A DNA stretch of 64,000 nt, taken from NCBI RefSeq assembly GCF_033807575.1, contig NC_084706.1:26333204-26397203 (forward strand), given 5' to 3'. The stretch comes from Cydia pomonella. Lineage: Eukaryota > Arthropoda > Insecta > Lepidoptera > Tortricidae. Positions 54,926 to 64,000 of this stretch are shown here, in pieces (the first letter of the stretch is position 1; each line of letters starts with the position of its first letter). Position numbers and translations under genes: made by a program. A model generated the notes under the pieces. The model worked only from the letters and a program-made list of their open reading frames with translations, searched no databases and was not told the origin of the DNA.

Positions 54926-55394
54926 ATACACACTTCGGCCAGTAAAGACGAAGTTCATTTATTACGTAACACGATATTTGGCAGTGCTTGACCGCCTATG
55001 TAAGAAAAAATAAGAATAGGCCGACCCCCTCGCCCTTATATTACGTTTTGTAAAGGAAAAATAAATACAATTGAGGTTCGTTAAAGTGTTTATTTTTCAA
55101 AAATATCATTTTTGGAACGTGTATTTGTTCCTACTTCCTACAAAGGTACTGGAGCTCGTCTACTACTATAGTACATAGATGTAATCTGGGACATTTCTTA
55201 CTATATACCATATATACATAATAGAACTGTTTAGGAAAAAATCCATTTGTACACAGATAAATATTACAGTGATCGCACACTACAGATTGCGCACCGAACT
55301 AGCCAACTCAGACCGGGCTCCAATCTACGTTTAACTGCTAAATCTAGCGCGACACACTAAGGGTCATCAAGGCCTGTCATTAAAAATCCATGTA
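54926..55394. other. No feature recognised
   Basis: Nothing supported. Confidence 0.35.
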
Positions 55395-56070
55395 CCTCCT
55401 AGATGGCGTTAGTGGAGGGTCGGCGAGGTTAAATTTAGACGCAGCTGAATAAGAAGCAGCGTCAATGAATAATTCAAGCGTTTACTCCAAGCATAATGCA
55501 CGTGGTTTATAGCGTTAAGCTTGAAAGGTAGTAAGCTGTTGAATTACTCGCTAGATGTCGCTGTACCGTGCGTGAAAAATCCTACTTCGCGCTGTTAAGA
55601 TTTCCCGGGAAACATTACCTCTGGCTGGTACAAAGTGAAATCCATATATCTACTAGACGGCGCTAATTTTAGACACGGCTGGCTAGGGGATAAGAAACAG
55701 CCCGAATGAATAATTCAAACGTACGTCATAATGCACGTGGGTTATGGAGTCTATTACACTTGGTATGAAGTAAGCTTGTTAAGTTACCCAATGGTTTATA
55801 GCGGTAAGCTTGGAAGGTAGTAAGCTGTGGAATTACTCGCTAGATGTCGCTGTACCGGGCGTGAAAAATGCTACAACGCGCTATTGAGATTTTACCGGAA
55901 AACATGACCTCTGGCCGATACCAAGTATGAGCTTTGTTCTGTACCTACTACCTACCAGACGGCGCTAAATTTAGACGCGGCTGGATAAGAAACAGCCTCA
56001 ATGAATAATTCAAGCGTTTACTCCAAACATAATGCACACGCGGGTTGTGGCAAGGAGTCCTTTATTATGC
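55395..56070. repeat. Imperfect tandem repeat, unit 254-302 bp
   Basis: CTAGAYGGCGYTA starts units at 55399, 55653 and (CCAGACGGCGCTA) 55955. Shared blocks: AATGAATAATTCAA, CATAATGCAC and CTCGCTAGATGTCGCTGTAC (55549 and 55838). About two and a half units. No coding. Confidence 0.75.
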
Positions 56071-56261
56071 TTGGAATAGTTGGAAATTGGAATGTAGTTT
56101 AGCTCCGCGCTGATTTCATTTAAAACTTGTGTTGTTGGCGTGTGACTTAAACTTGTTAGTTGGAGTTTAGTGTAGAGGGCGTGTATGAATGTATAAAAAA
56201 AAGGAATTTATGATTTATTTAATTCAAAAGTTGTATGGTAGTTGGATAACCCCTCACGTTT

Positions 56262-56427
56262 GTCGTGGCTTTTCGCCATAGCTCATGGGAGCTTGGCAAC
56301 TAACTCCAAGAACTGGCGTAGGCAGTAGTTTTTACGAAAGCCACTGCCATCTCACGTTCCAACCCAGAGGGGAAACTATTCCTTATTGGGATGAGTCCGG
56401 TTTCCTCAAGTTTTCCTTCACGCTAAA
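56262..56427 (-). mobile_element. SINE2 fragment
   Basis: GGCGTAGGCAGTAGTTTTTA and GTCCGGTTTCCTCA match the SINE2 body. Confidence 0.6.
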
Positions 56428-56557
56428 TGAGTCGAAATTCTTTTGGTTGTCGTATTTTTAGTCCCCGAATGGGACGGATAAGAGGTTTTATTTGTATCAA
56501 ATGAAATTTAGTTTTGATGTTTGTCATGTAGTAGAAAGATATACAATAGCACTCGCC

Positions 56558-56615
56558 TCTTTTAGGGTTCCGTAGTCCACTTGGAACCCTTATAGTTTCG
56601 CCATGACATAACAAC
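56558..56615 (+). repeat. Family E end without microsatellite
   Basis: AGGGTTCCGTAGTCCA to ATAGTTTCGCCATG, the outer part of family E, stopping where the (GTCT)n would begin. Confidence 0.55.
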
Positions 56616-56659
56616 ATAAACTTAATAAAAAACACTAACGTAAATTCATTTTCATCACC

Positions 56660-57147
56660 CCCCGTCCAGGATGTGAACTCCGTTCCTCCCGTTCTCTCAA
56701 ACTCTCGATTCCTTCTCACCGTACTGGTTTTATGTCTAACTCTTTCGCCGTTGAGGCAATCAGTCTCTGGAATTCCCTCCCTCTCTTTATTCGACAAGCC
56801 CCAAGCAAACCCGTTTTCAAACGACTACTTCGCAAGCATCTTCTGTCAGAAGAACTTAAATAAGGTTCACCATCATGTATATGTACATAATTGTATGTAT
56901 TAGTCTATCTTTTATACATTATATAAGTAGTAGTATTTAACTATTTATATATTTTTAATATTATTTGACTTCACGTTTAATTTTTTCCTTATTATTTGTT
57001 ATTATTTTTTCATGCACCAACATACACAAATGTCTCTGTTTGACCCAATTGTTGACCGGTAGAGAATGCCTTTTGGCATTAAGTTGGCCATTTGTACATT
57101 TTTCTTTATGTGTGCAATAAAGTTTAAATAAATAAAATAAAATTGTG
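56660..57147 (+). mobile_element. LINE 3' end: RT C-terminus and tail
   Basis: Frame from about 56678 to 56863 reads SIPSHRTGFMSNSFAVEAIS, LWNSLPLFIRQAPS and FKRLLRKHLLSEELK before a stop, the usual end of a jockey/CR1-like polymerase (SF-A-LWNSLP...FK--L). About 280 bp of 3' untranslated sequence follow, ending in AATAAAGTTTAAATAAATAA. 5' truncated. Confidence 0.8.
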
Positions 57148-57234
57148 AATACGTAGCTTAAGAATTGCTTGTAAGAGTCTTTGACTTAAATATAGCTTTG
57201 ACTTAAGAAGGAAGAATAGCTTTTTGAATCGAAC

Positions 57235-57570
57235 TAAAACGGTAATTTTTGTATGAAATTCCATTTCGGGAGAAAACTGTTTTCACTAACTAAATATTAA
57301 CAATTCACTTTGATTTTGAGGTCGATCGCTATGTTCTAGGTTTGTACAGTCAAGTGCAAAAATATGTATCGAATAAATCGCCTCATAAATATGGTACTAC
57401 GCTCTTATTACACTGGAATAAGATGCTATGGGACATATTTTTGTAGGTACCGCTTTATTGGAATTTTTTTGTTTTGCAAATTTTGAAAGAACAAGTAAAA
57501 CTTATAAACCTAATTTTTCATAGAGTCAGTAACATACTAAAAACATGGTGAATGTAAAAGTGGAAAATCG
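57235..57570. repeat. Repeat family K, copy 2, with nested insert
   Basis: Homologue of 1020-1250. The extra 57346-57452 begins TACAGTCAAGTGCAAAAATA and ends ACATATTTTTGTAGGTAC, partly inverted, so it is probably a small MITE. Confidence 0.65.
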
Positions 57571-58272
57571 TGACCTCTCATTGCTTACAAACCGAATTAA
57601 TTTATAAACAATGTTTCATAATGAATACAATAATTTTTTTGGGAAACTATGTTTACAAACACTGTTTATAAACAAAATTGTTTTTAGTGAATAAGAGACT
57701 TGAGGATTGCTCGTAAAAGTCCTTGGCAATATACAATTAAACCCTACAGATTCTAAAGATATTGTATTCTTGACCGCATTTAGAGACTAAAGTTACATAC
57801 GAAGTTCCCTAAAATCGATCTAGAGATATGTAATGTAAATTTTAGTGAAAATTTGTTTCTGTTATAACTTAGTGAAAACCGCCTTTTTAGCTGTGAAGTT
57901 GCTACGATGTGACTTAGTTTAGACATAGGACATAGGAAACTAGCAATTTTTATCTCTAAATAAAGAAAAAACTTTACACATTCGTTGTAATGATTTTCTT
58001 TTTCACCAATATGTAACACAACATGTCCTGTGCAGAAAACGCAAAAAAAATTGGCCAGAACTCATATAATTTTTTTTGTTTTATATGACCTCAGGAATGC
58101 GTGGTTAAAATCTGTCAGATTTAATTGGCCTACGGTGTATACCTATACTCGGTATCTTTAGGTATTTAAATAAAAGCAAACAAAATCTACCCTCAAATGG
58201 TTCCTTAAGCCAGTTCAGTGCAGGGATTGATTTCGGTTACGGTGTACCGGTAAAGATGAAGAGTAATATAAT
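57571..58272. other. No gene; short repeat fragments
   Basis: 58135-58205 matches parts of the hAT MITE interior (GTATCTTTAGGTATTTAAAT, CAAAATCTACCCTCAAATGG). The rest shows only AT-rich short inverted motifs. Confidence 0.4.
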
Positions 58273-60091
58273 TAGGGAATGCTAACCGGTTAACCGGTTA
58301 ACCGGTTACCCGGTAATTTGACCAATATTACAGTCGGTAAAATACCGGTAATTTCCAGCCGTAACCGGGAATTTACCGAACGTTGTAAACGTTGTGTGGG
58401 GCAAATAAAAATGTAACAACCTGTTGAATTAGCCCATCTATGTCTTCGTACTTACAAAAAAAAAAACAATTACTACGGTTTACGATTACGAAGAGACACT
58501 TAAAATACTTACTTTTCTGCATCTTATGATCTCGTCGGAGTAGGAACTAGGAAGTAATGTTTTGTGACAAATGAGTGGTCGCTAATCCCTCGCCCTTTCC
58601 CTTCTCGCCACCCCTACCCGATCCGCCTTACTATGTTCAGTGTCCTTTGTTTTAGTCTGTAGTGTCAGACAAGTGTGGAATGCGAAAGATCATTTTCTAC
58701 CGCTGGTTACTTGTGTTCAAGATATCGTTCACGAATGTCTAACCATGTTCTATATTTTATATATAATTAACAGAATGATCTGATGATGACATGTTCCTGA
58801 TTCCAACTCCTATCTTAACAGCCCGGTAACGATTTTAGAGCAAAAATTTTAAATTTAAAGATTTAGTTGTTGGAATTGTACACCTTTTGTTACGTAATAT
58901 CTAAATAACAAGTATTGGTTTCTATTAGCACGTTTTTTCATCTTGCCTTTTAATAATGAGATCGCAAGCGTGCGTCCCCGGTAATATGTGACGAGAAAGG
59001 ATAGTTTTTAAAAATTCATATAAATTATGATAGTAAATTATACAAAATGATGTATAAGAACAGTTTCAGCAAATGTTGTAGATTGTTTAAGTATCAAAAT
59101 TACGTTGAAATTAAGTCAATTTTCAGAGAAATTGTCACTTGTTTTGAAGTAATTTCTGGAGAAAATTGATTTCGTCTAACTTTCATTTACACTACTTCAA
59201 ATTTATAGTAACAAAAATGTAGTTTATTAAAGTTGAAGTACAGGATATGTGTAATACAAAATTACCATTTTTAGCAGTCCAAACTTAACGAAATTTACAA
59301 ATAAGATCGACAAAATCACTGCTTTTCGCGCGTTTACCTAAACGTCCATCAGAAAAAAAATCATTACTAATTAAGTGAGTCTGTTTTAAAAAAAATATTA
59401 TTATAATGAAAGATAACAAGACGTGCTAATAGAAACCAGTACTTGTTATTTTTAATAATTAACAAAAGGTGTACAATTTGATGCGCTTAATCTATCAATT
59501 TGACATTTTTGCGACTAAAATCGATAACGGCCTCTTAAAGTGCAATTTTAAAGTAACTAGTGTTAAAATGATATGAAACTAATCTTGCTGTTATTTTTTT
59601 TTTCTTATATTTACTAGATTTTAAAGAATGTTGATTACGGTTTTAGTTACTTTAATAACAATATTATATTGATAGATGTGTAAATGCAAACGTGTATGAC
59701 ATTTAAATGACGACTGTCACTTTTTGTTACCCTTTGATTACTGCGATTTTCAAAGAATTAAAAAAGTTTAATGTTGCTTATTTAATGTACAAGTTCATTT
59801 CGCTTTGAAATGATACATGTTTAATTTTTTATTTAATATGATTAGTAAATATATTTTGTTTAATGTTTATAGTTTATTTTCATTATTTTGTTTTGTCGAT
59901 GTTTCTATAACGAGCTGTTGATTACTTTTAAAGGTTACTGACGAAAATAAGGACACAATCAATAATAATGCAAAATCAATGTTTTTTTATTTCATAAACG
60001 TATAACCGGTAATTTACCGGTTAACCGGTTAGTGGGACCTCACGTCGGTAAATTACCGGTAATGAAAAACGCCCGGTTATTGCATTCCCTA
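58273..60091. mobile_element. hAT-type element with 8-bp duplication
   Basis: 1819 bp. Ends TAGGGAATGC and GCATTCCCTA. AATATAAT precedes (58265-58272) and follows (60092-60099). Both subterminal regions are full of ACCGGTTA/TACCGGTAA motifs, as expected of hAT transposase-binding arrays. No transposase frame. It contains a second element at 58819. Confidence 0.85.
58819..59534. mobile_element. TTAA-flanked foldback nested in the hAT
   Basis: 716 bp, TTAA on each side (58815-58818 and 59535-59538). Long inverted arms of about 125 bp share TTGTACACCTTTTGTTA and TTTCTATTAGCACG. No transposase. Confidence 0.8.
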
Positions 60092-60200
60092 AATATAATA
60101 TAATATACATTAATGGACACACATTATACAGTTTAATACTTCCTAAATTAAAATTGCAACAAGCTTACACAATCGATGTCCACGTAAAGATTGGGAAAGG

Positions 60201-60290
60201 ATCTGGTGACGCAGGTGCGTGAGAGGAAGGGGGGCAAAAGCGGGACCGAAGGGAGTTGGAATCATTAGTTAGTTAGCGCCGCGCGGAGGA
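60201..60290 (+). repeat. Family T repeat, copy 1
   Basis: CGCAGGTGCGTGAGAGGAAG followed by a G-run, GCAAAAGCGGGACC and ATTAGTTAGTTAGCG. Copy 2 is at 62702. Confidence 0.65.
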
Positions 60291-60874
60291 AGTAGTCTCG
60301 ATGACAACTGTCAAATGATTTGTCTCAACAGCTTGATTGACTTCCGGTTCAAGCGCCATCTTGATTTTTAGCCTCGTGATTATTCATTTGTTTTTGCTCA
60401 TTAATATTGTTTAAAGTGTAATATCGATAGCTTATTATACAGCAAACATAATTTATTTCAAAACACGCATTTCTTGGTTACTGTCATATAACACAGACTT
60501 AAACTAGTGATTGTTTACATGTGCCTAAACTAGGATTCCGTGTTTTAGGCGAGATTTATGGCAAACATTGTTCATGTGAATTAATTTTCACTTACAAAGT
60601 ACATAATACAATTTAGCAACTTAATACTATAATAAATTAATCGAATAATAAAATTATCCTGTTGTAAACCCAGACATATTGCTTAAAATTATTTTACAAC
60701 CATTAATAGATTCTCTGTGTCTTCGTACGTCATATTTTGAAGGGCTTTTCGGAGCGTTTCCTTACACTTTGTGTAGCTAAGTGTATTTGCGTTACGCATG
60801 TTGTATAGAAAATGACCCAGAGCAATGAAAAATCTCATAGAAAAAGCATATCTCCTTTGAACGGTTTAATAAAT
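60291..60874. other. No feature recognised
   Basis: Nothing supported. Confidence 0.35.
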
Positions 60875-61140
60875 AAATAATAAATAAATATTATAGAACA
60901 TTATTACACAAATTGACTAAGTCCCACAGTAAGCTCAATAAGGCTTGTGTTGAGGGTACTTAGACAACGATATATATAATAAATAAATATTTATAAATGC
61001 TTAAATACATAGAAAACACCCATGACTCAGGAACAAATATCCATGCTCATCACACGAATACATGCCCTTACCAGGGTTTGAACCCGGGACCATCAGCTTC
61101 GTAGGCAGGGTCACTATCCACTAGGCCAAACCGGTCGTCT
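60875..61140 (-). mobile_element. SINE1, full-length copy
   Basis: Head at right (GGTTTGGCCTAGTGGATAGT, GGTTCAAACCC on the minus strand), AAATA tail at left. Confidence 0.8.
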
Positions 61141-61282
61141 GTCGGTCGTGTCAAAGGGGTTTGTGAGCAGACAATATCTGTGCGTCTCTTGTTATTATAT
61201 TCGGTGAAGTGGTTCGGCTAGTAGTAGTAGTAGTAAACTAATGTGGTAGTGTGCAGTGAATGAAGAATTAATCTTGAAACGC

Positions 61283-62413
61283 GTTTATTTATTTATTTAT
61301 TTAAACCTTTGGGAAACAAACAGGCAAGAACAACACATATAGTTAATCAGATTACACATTCATAAGCCAAACAGTTTCCACTAATGAATAATAACAATTA
61401 TGTTGCTCAGAAATTAACATTAATATTAAAACATGCAAAACTCAAATAACACTAACTGTTGAAAACAATATTAACAAATTGGCAAGTATGCTGAAATATA
61501 CTAACTAAACAATATTATTATTAGCTGTACATTTTATTGCAGAAACAAACTGCTGTAATGATAAATGGAATATATCAATATCAGAAAATTTTTCATTATA
61601 AGTTCTACACGCTCTAGCTAAGAACTTACTTCTTGCATATGTAGTACGACCAAAGTTAATTGCAAATAGGCTTGTGGAGCGAGTTCGCCGATCAGGACAT
61701 CTAATTGAAATTTTAGACAAAAGATTGGGAGAATCAATAAGGCCATGTATGATTTTGAACAAAAATATCTGATCTCGAATTTCTCTACGGGTTTGAAGAG
61801 AGAAATTGTCAGGGCAAAAAGATTTAAATTTATATTTCATTGTTCTGATAAATTTGTTCTGAATTTTTTCAATTGTGTTAATGTGAACATTGAAATGAGG
61901 ATTCCAGACTGTAGTAGCGTATTCTAAGTTGGACCTAACAAATGCGTTAAAGAGAAGTTGCAGAGTCTTAGGGTTTGTAAAATCCCTGCTTTGTCGGAAA
62001 ATGAATCCCAACATTCTGTATGCTTTTGCTGAAATTTTGTCAATATGTGAAATAAATTGTAGTTCGCTATCAAGATTTAACCCTAGGTCCTTCACTTCAG
62101 ACACAATCCTTAAATTTTTGTTGTTTAATGAATAATTATACTCTATCTTATTGCGTTTTCTTGTAAATGTAATGGCACAACATTTTTCGACATTCAAGTA
62201 CAGTTCATTCATAGAACAATAACAACTCAGTCTATCAAGATCAGCTTGAAGTTTCATACAATCGTCACTTGATTTAATAATGGTGTATATTTTAGTATCG
62301 TCGGCATATAATAATAAGTCAGAAAATTTGAAACAATCAATTTTAACCACCATTTTGGAGTCAACGGCCGGTAGTCCACGTGCTACTAGTAAAGTCCAGC
62401 TGTCGCTTTGCAT
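61283..62413 (-). mobile_element. 5'-truncated LINE with part of RT
   Basis: Coding part 62413-61505, then about 220 bp of 3' untranslated sequence ending in (AAATA)n at 61284-61305. The break at the 5' end is within the RT palm. Confidence 0.8.
61505..62413 (-). CDS. LINE reverse transcriptase, C-terminal two thirds
   Basis: 302 codons, uninterrupted. LLLYADDTKIY at about residue 34 holds the YADD catalytic box of reverse transcriptase. Then LNVEKCCAITFTRKRN (next palm segment), KDLGLNLDSELQFISHIDKI (the typical LG...D..L.F..HI block), SNLEYATTVWNP (thumb) and an unannotated C-terminus. The first palm motifs are missing, so it cannot be an active polymerase. The open frame without stops suggests a young copy. 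Confidence 0.85.
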   Translation of the reverse strand: MQSDSWTLLVARGLPAVDSKMVVKIDCFKFSDLLLYADDTKIYTIIKSSDDCMKLQADLDRLSCYCSMNELYLNVEKCCAITFTRKRNKIEYNYSLNNKNLRIVSEVKDLGLNLDSELQFISHIDKISAKAYRMLGFIFRQSRDFTNPKTLQLLFNAFVRSNLEYATTVWNPHFNVHINTIEKIQNKFIRTMKYKFKSFCPDNFSLQTRREIRDQIFLFKIIHGLIDSPNLLSKISIRCPDRRTRSTSLFAINFGRTTYARSKFLARACRTYNEKFSDIDIFHLSLQQFVSAIKCTANNNIV

Positions 62414-62701
62414 GAGCTGATAAAATCACCGTACAGAAGTGCGAAATACATTGCCGCTCGAAAAAAAATCAAAAATGTATTATACTCTGGTAGTTAAGAC
62501 TAAATTAAAAAAAAAACAGTTTTTTTATAGCACTAAAACCAACGTCTGGTTTAACTTTGTGGTTACATTAAAAATACACATTGTATAATAATTTTATAAT
62601 TTATGTCAAATTTCGAATTTCGGAGCGAAGCAGGTTTGTAGGCACAATTTACGGTACTTAATTTGATTTATCTTAATATAGTATTGACCGCGTTAAGATT
62701 G
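62414..62701. other. No feature recognised
   Basis: Nothing supported. Confidence 0.35.
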
Positions 62702-62795
62702 CGAAACGATCTTGCCGCAGGTGCGTGAGAGGAAGGGGGGCAAAAGCGGGACCGGGGGGGAGTTGGACTCATTAGTTATTTAGCGCGAAGCGGAC
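62702..62795 (+). repeat. Family T repeat, copy 2
   Basis: Direct copy of 60201-60290, about 2.5 kb away. Between the two lie a SINE1 and a LINE. Confidence 0.65.
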
Positions 62796-63189
62796 GCCGG
62801 GCTCGCTTTATAAATTGGCCTTAAAATGCCTGTTTGCTCTCGTCAGCGATCACAGATTACATAAAATTATAGAAGCGGTTCTGTGAGCCATATACTTGTA
62901 CCTTGCGATAAGCTTCATCATCATTTTAGCCTCCAGTCGCCCAAGGTTCAGAAACCGGTTAAATTCCCTGGCACAAAACCTTTTAATTTCAGTTTTGCTC
63001 GAAAAACCGTCATTTTCAAACCGGTTTTTATGATAAGTTCTTGTCAAATTAACCGATTTTTCCTATGTCGGTTCCAAGCTGGCCGGACTTTTCATAGCTC
63101 GTCAAATAAACCGGTTTCTATAGGTTACAATAAAGTTCTTAATACGTTCGCGTTCTTATAAAAGTTCGAAGAAAACACTAAATAAACCG
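62796..63189. other. No gene; AACCGGTT-rich segment
   Basis: Several AAACCGGTT motifs at 62950-63190 recall the subterminal part of the hAT element at 58273. No ends found. Confidence 0.3.
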
Positions 63190-63262
63190 GTATTAACCCG
63201 CCCACTGCTGAGCATAGGCCTTTCTTCGTGTACGCCACTTCTCCCGGTCCTGGGCGATAAGC
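63190..63262 (-). pseudogene. LINE C-terminal remnant
   Basis: Minus strand reads AQDREKWRTRRKAYAQQWAG then a stop, the last residues of a LINE polymerase. Confidence 0.7.
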
Positions 63263-64000
63263 TTAGAAAATGTAAAAGTGAAAAATACTTACCGACCGAT
63301 GTGGGGTGGTGTATTGACCGTCGTTTGGAGGACAGCGTCTGATGCTGGTGTACTCATTATCACAGTGAGCTCACAAGGGCCTTAAGCGCCATAGACCTCA
63401 TTGGCGCTTAAGTCCGTTATGCCAATTTTTGCATTTTCAAAAACTTCCAAAAACTGAATCGCCAAAAATGTCTATTTTATCATAGGATCCGATCACAAAA
63501 CTTCACGAAAATCGGTTGAGAATTGCGACCTGTAGATAATATCCGGACATAGGGGGTCATAAAATACATCATCTATTTTTTACTCATTGAAGCACTTTTA
63601 AAAGATGCTAGATATGATGTCATCAAGTCCAGCCCCTCCCCCCCCCCCCAAATTTGAAATGACGTAATTTATGAATAGCCCCATACGATAGCAGTTTGCC
63701 CGAGTTAAAACGGAGAACTTCGCTAACGCTTCGATCAATTATGTCAAATTTCATGGTATTTCAGAATATAGTTTTAAAATGAGAGTGTAACCTGAATTAT
63801 ATGGCGGCGACTAGGTGTTTGTGACTTAACGCTGTATCTGCAGCGTAGCCGTTATCTATGTCTCGAGCCATCCTTCAAGCGCTATTTACTCGGCTTCTGT
63901 CAAGGAGACGGAGCGGCGTCATTAACCTTTATTATTTCCACTGTGACAATGTATTCTTATTGGTCAATTCGAATTTCAGCGCCATTTTAACGTGACCGCA
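63263..64000. other. No gene; repeat-like sequence
   Basis: GGGCCTTAAGCGCC facing GGCGCTTAAGTCC (63388-63425) is a short palindrome. ACTTCACGAAAATCGGTTGA near 63501 recalls a common repeat, from memory. A C-run lies near 63638. Confidence 0.35.

Noticed and set aside
60201..62795. LTR pair around the LINE at 61283
   Set aside because: Direct repeats of only about 90 bp with no TG...CA ends, PBS or PPT; the DNA between is a LINE and a SINE.

Overview
The window is eukaryotic, AT-rich and packed with transposable elements. Several repeat families match ones I know from moths and butterflies: tRNA-headed SINEs with A/B-box heads, a GTCT-microsatellite repeat opening with AGGGTTCCGTAG, and RT tails of the RW-GH-RM type. 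It therefore looks like an intergenic or intronic stretch of a lepidopteran genome. That assignment rests on memory and was not searched. I found no exon of a host protein gene and no rRNA, true tRNA or CRISPR array. Every convincing coding segment belongs to a retrotransposon.

Layout. 0-5 kb: foldback MITEs and 5'-truncated LINE tails, one with a 20-bp target-site duplication (TSD). 5-10 kb: a tRNA-like composite repeat, then the most complete LINE (minus strand, 6880-9804). It has an intact apurinic-type endonuclease, a reverse transcriptase that breaks off at its start, and a 5' region of about five tandem monomers, each with a CRE-type TGACGTCA box. 10-16 kb: TTAA-flanked twin MITEs and SINEs with later insertions. 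16-23 kb: RT C-terminal remnants, one inside a palindromic MITE, and a 587-bp foldback with about 147-bp arms. 23-28 kb: a three-level nest of elements and an RNase H-bearing LINE end. 28-34 kb: small MITEs, one with its empty site elsewhere in the window. 34.6-37.3 kb: a structurally complete LTR element (identical 245-bp LTRs, 4-bp TSD, PBS, PPT) without gag-pol. 37-50 kb: LINE ends, SINEs and MITEs. 50-53 kb: a hAT MITE with an 8-bp TSD inside a LINE reading frame, and a third TTAA MITE. 53-57 kb: a LINE end holding a (CA)n tract, a roughly 290-bp tandem repeat, and another LINE end. 58.3-60.1 kb: a hAT-type element (8-bp TSD) containing a TTAA-flanked foldback element. 61-64 kb: a LINE with the RT YADD box and a last RT remnant.

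How the parts relate. Nothing works as a host pathway. The logic is one of transposition: LINE tails and 3' untranslated regions recur in shorter retroposons, which suggests tail sharing with LINE machinery. DNA MITEs appear as families flanked by TTAA, by 8-bp duplications or by neither. Insertions inside insertions give a relative order of events.

Limits. Boundaries are read by eye. Alignments were made only among copies inside the window. Family names A, B, C and so on are local labels.
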